Positions 1-8,511 of a stretch of 64,000 bases of DNA are shown here, one piece after another. Position 1 is the first letter of the stretch. The number at the start of each line of letters is the position of its first letter. Source of the stretch: Siphonodentalium dalli. Its lineage: Eukaryota; Mollusca; Scaphopoda; Gadilida; Siphonodentaliidae. A program made the translations under genes and the position numbers. Below the pieces are notes generated by a model. That model was not told the DNA's origin. It saw nothing but the letters and a program-made list of their open reading frames with translations, and ran no database searches. The stretch lies in the NCBI GenBank assembly GCA_032622095.1, contig CP136064.1, positions 190,577,794 to 190,641,793 on the forward strand, read 5' to 3'.

Positions 1-192
1 TTCATTTGGCACTGGCTCGTCAAACTTGGGCCTTGGCACATGCGGATTGGGTAGGTATATCTGCCAGATGGCCTGCTTCTTGGGCCACGCCCGTGCCACA
101 TCTTCAGAAACATTGGCTGCTGCCGCGAGGTTCTTGATTACTGCAAGCCCCTTCCAGTAACCCTCGGGCTGTAGTAGATTGTCACGATGCGA
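1..192 (-). pseudogene. Polinton/Maverick-type integrase, fragment
   Basis: Reading the minus strand, 64 codons stay open from 192 to the window edge. The peptide includes a YWKG motif, an alanine-rich helix, then W-P-K-K-Q and IWQIYLP-type residues and a proline-rich PRPKFD stretch. I recognise this layout as the region before the DDE catalytic core of Polinton/Maverick (F54H12.3-like) integrases; the catalytic core would lie outside the window. The frame is closed upstream by a stop at 193-195. The nearest ATG (210-212) is in another frame, so the start appears shifted or lost. Such integrases insert large self-synthesising, virus-related transposons. Decayed copy most likely; an intact gene with an unseen upstream exon is possible. 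Confidence 0.6.
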
Positions 193-369
193 CTAGACAC
201 CTTGCTGTTCATATTATTACTTTGTAATACATATTATTACTTTGTAATACATTGACAGTCACAATAAAATTACGTATACTAATAAGGAGGCGGGCCATCT
301 TAGTATGTGGCTCAGCCAGTTCTTTAGGAACGGGAACGAGTTTACACTACCGCGAAACTGATAACTTTT
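193..369. other. Non-coding spacer of the Polinton-like relic
   Basis: AT-rich DNA with a perfect direct duplication of the 20-mer ATATTATTACTTTGTAATAC at about 211-250. No coding potential seen. Confidence 0.4.
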
Positions 370-738
370 CTATAATCGCCTTGGCTTCTTCTCTGCCTTT
401 CTGAATAAGTGCTTTTTTGCCTCGCCATCCATCACCGCGGCGTGCGTTTTTCGTGCCCTAGTCCGGATTTCAGTTTTCATCTCGTTGAATTTGCGACTTC
501 GTCCACAATGGTCGTCTTTCCAGTCAAACGGTATTACATCACACCGTCGCAGCTTCAATGGATCTGCAAACACCCTCGTCCTCTTCTGTTTCTCACTAGA
601 TATTTTTGCTCCGTTTATAACCTCAACCGCGGCAAAGTCACCATTAGTGTGAGACGCGGACATGCCCATTCGTATTATTTTACCATTCGCTAGTACGGGG
701 TATCCACACAACCTATCCCCAGTAGCCGAGTTCCCCAT
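370..738 (-). CDS. Hypothetical basic protein, 122 aa, in Polinton-like DNA
   Basis: An open frame of 122 codons on the same strand as the integrase fragment. The product is strongly basic, with K/R clusters in the C-terminal third and a basic tail, and has no signal peptide or membrane segment. I do not recognise a family. Its place between an integrase fragment and a virus-like structural-type pseudogene suggests it belonged to the same element; a basic DNA-binding or core-like protein is conceivable but unproven. An overlapping plus-strand frame (409-693) has no recognisable features. It may not be a functional gene. Confidence 0.3.
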   Translation of the reverse strand: MGNSATGDRLCGYPVLANGKIIRMGMSASHTNGDFAAVEVINGAKISSEKQKRTRVFADPLKLRRCDVIPFDWKDDHCGRSRKFNEMKTEIRTRARKTHAAVMDGEAKKHLFRKAEKKPRRL

Positions 739-1009
739 GGTGAACGGCCGATCGCCGCCCCTTCCGAGTAAACCACCAACGTGACGCTGCTATTGAATTA
801 TGCCCAGATAGTAATCAGGGCACTACCCGGCGGAGTACCAGTTCCGTAGGAACTCTCACTGAGTGCAGAAAACTCTATAGGGCCGTAGATACTCATCGTA
901 TCTCTAGTACCACACTGATAGGTAGGTCACTATTCAGACGTGCACCTCTATCATCGCGGACCTCTATCTTCAATGCACTCTGTGTTCAGCACTGAAGACG
1001 TTTGAACTC
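739..1009. other. No feature seen
   Basis: No convincing ORF, repeat or hairpin; presumed non-coding part of the decayed element. Confidence 0.4.
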
Positions 1010-1632
1010 AGGATGCTCGACTTGGAGGGTGCCGATGGCACAAAATCAGTGACAGTCAAACCCACTCGTTGCCAGGATGTTGGATGGAGCCTCATCTACA
1101 ACGGGACTAGATCTGTTTATCTGCTCCAAGTGCAGATGAGGCATTTTTGTGGATGCAAAGTTGACGGGCGGTCCCCAGTAGATGTGCCCGCAGAGAGCCA
1201 CTGGCCATTTAAACCGTCGTCCAATCCAAGTAAGGACAGCAGTCCATCTGTAAATAAGATCGATGGACAGCAGTCCATTTGTAAATAAGATCTCCTGCCC
1301 ATCATCCACGGTTAGATTATCAAACCATTAACTTTGCTCACCGCCAGTATGGTGTCAATGTTTTCCTCGACAAGGTCCCATATCTGTGTGAAGTTATACA
1401 GCCCCGGAGGAACGTCTATTTCTTTAATAATTCCGCGACTGTTCTTCCACGAGAACGACTCCCCATTGTTTATGTTGTACCACCAAACTGTATAAGTGAT
1501 TGAGCTGAGGCCAACTCGTAGATCCCAACCGCGGTTGTCAATGCATTGGAGGAGTTCCACCGCCTCGCCTTTTTGGACAACTGTGAGTGTTATGAACGTA
1601 CCTATAGCGAAGCTACTATTATATGTATACAC
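1010..1632 (-). pseudogene. Virus-like structural-type gene, frameshifted (Polinton/adintovirus-like)
   Basis: Two or three overlapping minus-strand frames (1632-1312, 1309-1046, 1305-1117) each hold part of one recognisable protein. The upstream part has an F-S-W residue pattern and a PPGLYNF motif typical of a family seen in Polinton/adintovirus-like genomes. The downstream part carries a LFT(N/D)GLLS motif, LGLDDGLNG-type residues and a GPPVNF/GDRP segment split between frames. Homology jumping between frames around 1312 and again near 1200-1250 means at least two frameshifts, so it is a broken gene. The precise capsid role is uncertain; it resembles families I associate with minor structural proteins. 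Confidence 0.45.
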
Positions 1633-1799
1633 GTATACAATATAATAATGACGAATAAGGCGTTCGGCTTTAATAGCGAGGCTGGTGGAGTATTCAACTC
1701 CAAAGTTGTCTTAGAGCTAACACGTTCCAATATCCAGATACCGACATACCTATCCTGATGTGTTTCAGAAGTACCTGCTGCCTAAAGTCGAGTCTTTAC

Positions 1800-3927
1800 T
1801 CAAGACCCGAAATTTTTGGCCGAGGTGTCCATTAATGACCCACCACTTGTTTCGGCCAATTTCCGTTCATTTTCAGACTTTGCCTATTTTCGAGGCATTT
1901 TTGAATTTTTTTCCAGAATATTTTTTGACAGGAATTTTTTTCTCGACCTACTTAAGACGTTGCCATGGTCATTTGCCACATTTTACCTATTTTTTCTGAC
2001 CGAGCAGAGGGGGGATTTCTATTTGACCCACTTTTTCGGACTCGGCCCGAAATATTTTCGGCCCAAAAAGTTCGGCCCAGGTGGCCATTTTTTAATATGG
2101 GACAGTTTGCCACTTTTTCCGAAATTTTCCCGACCGAGCAGAGCGAAAACTGGGATTCGACCCACTTTTTCTGACTCGACCCAAAAACTTTTCGGCCCAA
2201 AATTTTCGGCCGAGGTGGCCATTTATGACACCACACTTGTTTCGGACTATTTCCGTTTATTTTCGGACTTTGCCTATTTTCGAGGCATTTTAAAACTTTT
2301 TTCCAGAATTTGTTTCGCAGGAAATTTTGTCTCGCCCTACTTAAGACGTTGCCATGGTCATTTGCCACATTTTCCCAAATTTTCCTGACCGAGCAAAGCG
2401 GGAATTTCTATTTGACCAACTTTTTCGGACTCGACCCAAAAACTTTTCGGCCCAAAAAGTTCGGCCCAGGTGGCCATTTTTTAATATGTGACAGTTTGCC
2501 ACATTTTCCGAAATTTTCCTGACCGAGCAGAGCGAAAACTGGGATTCGACACACTTTTTCGGACTCGACCCAAAAACTTTTCGGCCCAAAATGTTCGGCC
2601 CAGGTGGCCATTTATGACCCTGCACTTGTTTCGGACTATTTCCGTTTATTTTCGGACTTTGCCTATTTTCGAGGCATTTTAAAACTTTTTTCCAGAATTT
2701 TTTTTCGCAGAAATTTTGTCTCGCCCTACTTAAGACGTTGCCATGGTCATTTGCCACATTTTCCCAAATTTTCCTGACCGAGCAAAGCGGGAATTTCTAT
2801 TTGACCCACTTTTTCGGACTCGACCCAAAAAGTTCGGCCCAGGTGGCCATTTTTTAATATGTGACAGTTTGCCACATTTTCCGAAATTTTCCCGACCGAG
2901 CAGAGCGAAAACTGGGATTCGACCCACTTTTTCGGACTCGACCCAAAATCTTTTCGGCCAAAATTTTCGGCCGAGGTGGCCATTTATGATTCTGCACTTG
3001 TTTCGGACTATTTCCGTTTATTTTCGGACTTTGCCTATTTTCGAGGCATTTAAAAACTTTTTTCCAGAATTTTTTTTCGCAGGAAATTTTGTCTCGCCCT
3101 ACTTAAGACGTTGCCATGGTCATTTGCCACATTTTCCCAAATTTTCCTGACCGAGCAAAGCGGGAATTTCTATTTGACCCACTTTTTCGGACTCGACCCA
3201 AAAACTTTTCGGCCCAAAAAGTTCGGCCCAGGTGGCCATTTTTTAATATGTGACAGTTTGCCACATTTTCCGAAATTTTCCCGACTGAGCAGAGCGAAAA
3301 CTGGGATTCGACCCACTTTTTCTGACTCGACCCAAAAACTTTTCGGCCCAAAAAGTTCGGCCCAGGTGGCCATTTATGACCCTGCACTTGTTTCGGACTA
3401 TTTCCGTTTATTTTCGGACTTTGCCTATTTTCGAAGCATTTTAAAACTTTTTTCCAGAATTATTTTTCGCAGGAAATTTTGTCTCGCCCTACTTAAGACG
3501 TTGCCATGGTCATTTGCCACATTTTCCCAAATTTTCCTGACCGAGCAAAGCGGGAATTTCTATTTGACCCACTTTTTCGGACTCGACCCAAAAACTTTTC
3601 GGCCCAAAAAGTTCGGCCCAGGTGGCCATTTTTTAATATGTGACAGTTTGCCACATTTTCCGAAATTTTCCCGACCGAGCAGAGCGAAAACTGGGATTCG
3701 ACCCACTTTTTCTGACTCGACCCAAAATCTTTTCGGCCCAAAATTGTCGGCCGAGGTGGCCATTTACGACCCTGCACTTGTTTCGGACTATTTCCGTTTA
3801 TTTTCGGACTTTGCCTATTTTCGAGGCATTTTAAAACTTTTTTCCAGAATTTTTTTTCGCAGGAAATTTTGTCTCGCCCTACTTAAGACGTTGCCATGGT
3901 CATTTGCCACATTTTCCCAAATTTTTT
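1800..3927 (+). repeat. ~390-bp tandem satellite, about 5.5 units
   Basis: The marker GTTGCCATGGTC recurs at about 1959, 2348, 2737, 3110, 3500 and 3890, giving spacings of 389, 389, 373, 390 and 390; one unit carries a deletion of about 17 bp. Each unit is composite: two diverged ~125-130-bp submonomers (both with TTTGCCACATTTTCC and CGACCCA blocks ending in GGTGGCCATTT) followed by a ~130-bp unique part containing TTTCGGACTATTTCCG. The first unit (1800-1960) is the most diverged. Because 390 is divisible by three, long shadow ORFs run through on both strands; I do not regard them as genes. Confidence 0.92.
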
Positions 3928-3956
3928 GAATAAGGAATAAGGAATAAGGAATAAGT
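3926..3956 (+). repeat. Short GAATAAG-type tandem repeat
   Basis: Three to four copies of a 7-mer (GAATAAG) mark the abrupt right end of the satellite array, before the promoter of the next gene. Confidence 0.8.
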
Positions 3957-4084
3957 AACGAAATTCACGCTGCTATACTTATAACTGAATACTTACCACA
4001 GAGTTGTTTACACGTATATATACATGCGTGTTATGCAAACACACATGAGCGATATTTTTGTGTGAGTTACAGCTCTCGTGAACA

Positions 4085-4117
4085 TATATAATCTGCACGT
4101 AGTAATGTGGTCAGTAT
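4085..4117 (+). promoter_or_regulatory. TATA box plus initiator of the transposase-derived gene
   Basis: TATATAA at 4085-4091 and TCAGT (initiator-like) at 4111-4115 put the A(+1) at 4113, 28 bases from the first T of the TATA box, the standard spacing. The ATG at 4142 follows after a leader of about 29 bases. Predicted from sequence only. Confidence 0.55.
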
Positions 4118-4141
4118 ATCCTAGCTTCTTCATCGTACACA

Positions 4142-5989
4142 ATGTCAGCTACAATCTACATGAACAAAGAATCTGTTCTTGGTTATCGAGAAGTGCTCTC
4201 GATATTCGAGAAACCCGACCTAGACAAAGTATCGACAGTGCCACCAAAACTGCCAAATGGAGGTTCCGTTTACCTTCTAACAGGCTCAAAAGACGCTACG
4301 TGTGACCAGTATTTCTGGGTTAATAAAGGTGCCAACAAAATACCAAAGAATGAACCAAAGTATTTGCGGCGTGACTACAGGATAAAGGGGGAAATTGGTG
4401 ACAAGGCTGGCGACGAACGTTTCAAACGGGTAATGTATTCTTCTCTTATTTCAGAGTTAGTTATCGTCCATTATATTGGGGACGAAAGTGTTTACGTAAG
4501 TAGGCCGCATGGCAATGCAAAGACAAAGGAACAGAAGTATCAACGAACGCTGCCGTCGACCATGGCCACCTTGAGGAAAGAATGTGTAGACAGAGAACCG
4601 GCACCGGTATACAGGGACAGTGTGACCAAACCAGGCATATCAACGACGACCCAAGGAATCATGAATGCCAAGAACATGAAGCAAGTTGAGAACGTCAGAT
4701 ACCGAATCAACAAATCGAGGAAGATTAGCCATGACGCAGCATATAATACACTGGAGCTGGCATACAACCTATCTGACTTCGTCCTAGATTTCAGTATATA
4801 CCCAGAGCTTCGTGTGGTGATTGGTAACAGTGAAATTTTACAGGAACTAAACAGACTGCTAGCATCTGACACGCCGCCAATCCTCTCCTACGACACAACC
4901 TTCAACCTTGGAGACTTCTTCCTATCGGCGCTGACAATTAAACATCCGTTCTTCACAGGTAAAGTATGTTTCCCTGCAGCCTTTCTGTTACACGACAGGA
5001 AAAATCAGAAGTGCCACGACACATTTTGGAGAGAGATAACAGCAGCCGTACCAAACATGTCCATAGGCAACCCGGTGATCATCACAGACAGAGAAACTGC
5101 ATTCTCAAACGCCATCAAACGATACGCTTCAAACTGCCGACTTGTGTTTTGCTGGAATCACATAAAAAGGAAAAGACCCAACAAGAACGCCGGCAAGAAA
5201 CGACCGAGACCAATTGACGAAGAAGACGAAGAACGTTCGATTGTACCAGCTCCGGATTCAGTCGCAGCAACTCCAACGCCATTGACCATCACTAAGGCAA
5301 CGCCCATCAAGAAAACACCGTCCAAATCCAAGAAACGTCTGAAGTATGAGTTGCCAAGCATCGAAGAAGAAAGCACCGAGTTGCCACATATGCCAGACAT
5401 TGATCTGCCAAGCATCGAAGAAGAAACCATCGACCAGACATCAAGACCAGCAGATGATTTTGTGGAAGAAGATATAGACCCAATCTGGATTGAAAATGGC
5501 CAACATCGACTAAGACAATCACACCACGACAAAATAATAAACAACGAGGAGTTATGCAGCGACATAATAAACTACTCAATGCAGATCATAAAAGAACAGT
5601 TCGAAGATATCAACGGCCTGCAACATACTGGATTAGCACCGGTTTATGATGATGATACGTGTGGTATATTCTCTTTAGCGTTTTTGGTAGAATTTTGTAC
5701 AACCCAGAAAACTGGTAACACTTCTTTTATAAATGTTAAATTACGCCAACACCTTTTAGATTGTTTGGAACAGAAATGCTTCTCCACATTTCCTTCAAGG
5801 AAGAAGCAAATGAAACTCAGTAAGAAGCATGTATTAACGTATGAATTGGAACTAGATTGTGATAAATGCCGTTTGCCAAATTTATTTGATGACATGGTCG
5901 AATGCTCTGTAGAGGATTGTGAGTCATGGGTACACCATATGTGTACAGGTGAACCCCAGAGTTATATATGCAACAGTTGTTCAGTTTGA
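4142..5989 (+). CDS. Transposase-derived chimeric protein: DDE-N half, Ulp1-like remnant, PHD-type finger
   Basis: An uninterrupted 615-codon, intronless ORF. Residues ~243-340 match the first half of a MULE-like DDE transposase: SYDTTFNLGDFF (first Asp at 251), an FLLHDRK block, IITDRE (second Asp at 316) and FCWNH (336-340). The usual downstream half with the catalytic Glu is absent; a basic and acidic low-complexity linker (~343-450) follows, with two similar LPSIEEE blocks. Residues ~460-520 resemble a Ulp1/SUMO-protease-like domain (GLQHTG, then DDTCGIFSLAF with candidate catalytic Cys 507), but the core that should supply His and Asp is missing. Residues 573-613 form a C4-H-C3 PHD-type finger with WVH before the histidine. 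It probably cannot transpose or cleave SUMO; a domesticated DNA- or chromatin-binding protein or a deletion derivative of a transposon both fit. The start at 4142 fits the predicted promoter. Confidence 0.8.
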   Translation: MSATIYMNKESVLGYREVLSIFEKPDLDKVSTVPPKLPNGGSVYLLTGSKDATCDQYFWVNKGANKIPKNEPKYLRRDYRIKGEIGDKAGDERFKRVMYSSLISELVIVHYIGDESVYVSRPHGNAKTKEQKYQRTLPSTMATLRKECVDREPAPVYRDSVTKPGISTTTQGIMNAKNMKQVENVRYRINKSRKISHDAAYNTLELAYNLSDFVLDFSIYPELRVVIGNSEILQELNRLLASDTPPILSYDTTFNLGDFFLSALTIKHPFFTGKVCFPAAFLLHDRKNQKCHDTFWREITAAVPNMSIGNPVIITDRETAFSNAIKRYASNCRLVFCWNHIKRKRPNKNAGKKRPRPIDEEDEERSIVPAPDSVAATPTPLTITKATPIKKTPSKSKKRLKYELPSIEEESTELPHMPDIDLPSIEEETIDQTSRPADDFVEEDIDPIWIENGQHRLRQSHHDKIINNEELCSDIINYSMQIIKEQFEDINGLQHTGLAPVYDDDTCGIFSLAFLVEFCTTQKTGNTSFINVKLRQHLLDCLEQKCFSTFPSRKKQMKLSKKHVLTYELELDCDKCRLPNLFDDMVECSVEDCESWVHHMCTGEPQSYICNSCSV

Positions 5990-6025
5990 TCAAAATTATA
6001 AATTATGTTTATTGCTATACATGAT

Positions 6026-6129
6026 GAATCCTACTTATGCCCAACTAACCTTGGGATCAGTCACAGTTAGTGGCACACGCTGAACGTGGAGTCCCTTGGT
6101 ATCGGGAAACGAGGACATAAGTAGGATTC
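6026..6129 (+). ncRNA. Structured multi-hairpin element, copy 1
   Basis: A perfect 14-bp closing stem (GAATCCTACTTATG at 6026-6039 with CATAAGTAGGATTC at 6116-6129), extendable by ATGAT/ATCAT with a small bulge, encloses serial hairpins: CCCAA/TTGGG, GTCAC/GTGGC, CACG/CGTG around loop CTGAA, and a GTCC/GGAC arm with a TCG/CGA tip around GGAAA. It lies 36 bases after the stop codon at 5989 and shares loops and stems with copy 2. I do not recognise a known RNA family. It could be a 3'-UTR element, a separate small RNA, or a folded transposon end. Confidence 0.6.
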
Positions 6130-6162
6130 TAATCATGATTATTTAAATGTTGATATATATTA

Positions 6163-6275
6163 TAATTCAACTGATGCCTAACTCACCTTGAGGCCAGTCA
6201 CCGTTAGTGACGCACGCTGAACGTGTTGCTCCTTGGTAAACGTATCGGAAAACGAGGTAGACATCAGTCGGATTA
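6163..6275 (+). ncRNA. Structured multi-hairpin element, copy 2
   Basis: A diverged tandem copy of the preceding element. Its closing stem is TAATTC-A-ACTGATG (6163-6176) with CATCAGT-C-GGATTA (6262-6275), 13 pairs and one mismatch. The internal hairpins GTCAC/GTGAC (loop CGTTA) and CACG/CGTG (loop CTGAA) are kept. Against copy 1 the stem shows two full compensatory changes (T-A to G-C; G-C to T-A) and one C-G to T-G wobble, so pairing is preserved while sequence drifts. Confidence 0.6.
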
Positions 6276-6413
6276 TTATAGTGTCATTAATATGTAAATA
6301 ATATATTAATAATGTACTAATATCACGTTTATTTCAGGTGTTATTAATGTTTTTCAAGTTTATAATTTCAGGTGCAGTTCACGGCGAAGAAGATGGAAGT
6401 CAAGATAAAAAAC

Positions 6414-6450
6414 GGCCCTTTTCAGGGCCATACACATTCTCCTAAAGAGT
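6414..6450 (+). terminator. Histone-type mRNA 3'-end stem-loop plus downstream element
   Basis: GGCCCT-TTTC-AGGGCC at 6414-6429 is a canonical 6-bp stem with 4-base loop bound by SLBP, preceded by an A-rich AAAAAC and followed by ATACAC. Twelve bases further on, CCTAAAGAGT (6441-6450) matches a histone downstream element: CTAAAGAG can pair with the CUCUUU region of U7 snRNA. No histone ORF is present upstream; the nearest gene is the 615-codon ORF ending at 5989. Confidence 0.8.
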
Positions 6451-6485
6451 AATCTTTAAAATTGCTAAACCTTCATATATTGCTT

Positions 6486-6491
6486 AATAAA
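6486..6491 (+). terminator. Polyadenylation signal AATAAA
   Basis: AATAAA followed by a GT/T-rich stretch (TCATTGTTTGTTTTTATTCC). A back-up poly(A) site just after a histone stem-loop is common in replication-dependent histone genes. Confidence 0.5.
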
Positions 6492-7557
6492 AGTCATTGT
6501 TTGTTTTTATTCCCCACTACTTGCCCTTTGATCTTCATGTGACCCACCACTGACTTAATCCAATCAGCCGCCTAACAATAGCAATTAACAGCTAATTAGC
6601 GACTCGGCGGCCGGCTCGGCTGATTCCAACTACAACTTTTAGTGTGCTGGAGAACGAAAAAAGTCGATAAAAGTTGAAATATAAGACTTACAAATTTTCT
6701 TTTTAGTTTTTTTAATTTGTAAGTGGCATAACTTTCCACAAACCAAAATTCATCCCTATTGGAATCATATTAACGACAATAAACGAAATTGAAAGTCCCA
6801 ACTACACATTTTACTGGGCTCGGGCTCGGACTCGGACTACAACTATTAGTGTGTCCCCTGCGTTTACCGGGGACTTGCTGCGTATAGTAGAACCCCCCCC
6901 CCCCCCCCCGTTCTGCGAGCTATCACCATAGCTCCATTGACACGGTCAGACCAGAGTAGCAGTAAACATCCATCGGGCGTAATAAGAACATAATTGAAAT
7001 TGGCAACTTTGTCACCAGCACATGAGGAGAAAAACATGTATAAAATCTAGGACCGTAGTCACCGAGATTCAGAGTCATCCGACATTGATGGACTTGGAAA
7101 CGCCCTGTTCATCCGGATATTATTATACATTTCTATTGAATTCTGCACCGGTAAAGTAATGCTTCCGGTCGAAAATTACATCGAATTTTGACAGCGTTGT
7201 ATGTTTTAGATATATATTTCTTCAAATATATTTCAACAAACATATATACATATACCGTGTATGTTTAATAACTGCTTTTATTTAATGTTGTAATGATAAT
7301 TTCAGTTTGCCTGTGTCCTATTTTATTTTTGTCACCATAGTTCGAGGTACCGGTACCGTAAATGGCGTAATCCGGGGTGACTTTACTCTCGTCTGGACTG
7401 GAGACAGTTTTTAGGGTTTTTATGTATACCCATATCATCTACACATAATCCCGACGTCCGGATCAAACATCCGTCGTTCGCCCATCTAATTGTCCATCCG
7501 TCTGTCCAGCCATCTGTCCGCAGACACTTGCTATCCGACATGATTACTCGACTATTG
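6492..7557. other. Non-coding spacer
   Basis: No gene seen. Contains a direct repeat ACTACAACT(T/A)TTAGTGTG near 6628 and 6838, a C-homopolymer at about 6893-6909, and AT-rich DNA around 7200-7300. Confidence 0.5.
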
Positions 7558-7562
7558 TTTAA

Positions 7563-7886
7563 CAGGTCAGGGAGAACCCAAAATCGATGTACTTATACTA
7601 CTACTACTAGTACTAAACCTCGATTTGTGTAAAAAACCTCGATCGAGGTTCTTCGAGATCATGTGATCAGTTACATGGACTCACTACCATAGTGTAAGAT
7701 GAAATACTCCACACTATATTACTTCCATTACTGGCATTAGTATCATATTTGGTTTAGAGTTTTCCCCTTATATCATGACATGGGTGAGTATTTTGACCAG
7801 TGGCCCCATGATCTCGAAGAACCTTGATCGAGGTTTTTTACACAAATCGAGGTTTAGTACATCGAATTTGGGTTCTCCCTGACCTG
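7563..7886. mobile_element. MITE with long TIRs and 5-bp TSD
   Basis: Inverted arms of about 100 bp begin CAGGTCAGGGAGAACCCAAA at 7563 and end at 7886. The left arm carries an extra (TAC)n-like insert of about 16 bp. The element is flanked by direct TTTAA (7558-7562 and 7887-7891). No coding capacity; superfamily not assigned. Confidence 0.8.
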
Positions 7887-7899
7887 TTTAATGCATTCT

Positions 7900-8160
7900 G
7901 TTAAAATTTTATGTGCATGTTTATGATGACACACCCCTCACCTGTATAGTTTTTGGTATTGATCGGTTGATCGGCTTAGAATTTATTAACATTTGCATCC
8001 ACAAATGGGCATGTGCTATCCGATGCTATAATCTTAAGTATTTTTTGTCCGATTGTGTTCATATTTGGTATGTAGGTTTATGTCATGATGACAACCCCTC
8101 ACCTGTAGGCTGTATAGTATTTGGTATCAATTAGATTTTTGTCTGGATTGTAAGTAGGTT
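7900..8160 (+). repeat. Two-unit diverged tandem repeat
   Basis: The block TGATGACA(CA)CCCCTCACCTGTA followed by TATAGT(T/A)TTTGGTAT occurs at about 7923 and 8086. No credible protein. Confidence 0.5.
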
Positions 8161-8351
8161 GAAAAGTTAAACTTGGAAATGATAAAGGGTGTTAAATGAT
8201 AGTCTTTTCATTATATGGTTTGAAGAAAGAGCATTTGCTTCACTTCTGTGTGAGACATAGAAAACTGCTTTAACTCGCTCTGACTGGTAATATTTTTCCA
8301 GAGCAAAAATGTAACTAAGTGGTTAAACGGTTGTAATTTTAAAGTGTAATA

Positions 8352-8511
8352 CATTAATGCCCTACATAATCGACTCCTTAACCACAGCAGAATTATGGGT
8401 AATTTTTCAGGATTTAGTCAGAAATATAGCTTGTTGCCAATTCCTGAAAAATTACCCATAATTCTGCTGTGGTTAAGGAGTCGATTATTTAGGCAAATTA
8501 GGACATTACTG
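8352..8511. mobile_element. Tc1/mariner-like foldback MITE, copy A
   Basis: Palindromic element of the CAGTAATGCCCTAAATAATC family; arms share CTCCTTAACCACAGCAGAAT and meet near 8430. The left terminus is mutated (CATTAATG); the right CATTACTG is followed by TA. Confidence 0.8.

Noticed and set aside
2341-2757. Minus-strand ORFs of about 138 codons in the satellite
   Set aside because: Antisense of the same tandem repeat; no domain and no independent evidence.
3111-3929. 272-codon plus-strand ORF
   Set aside because: It runs through satellite units whose period is a multiple of three; the peptide just repeats the satellite.
6169-6268. Hammerhead ribozyme (CTGATG and GAAA-like blocks present)
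   Set aside because: Core order and spacing (CTGATGA, stem II, GAAA, stem III) do not fit, and copy 1 lacks CTGATG.
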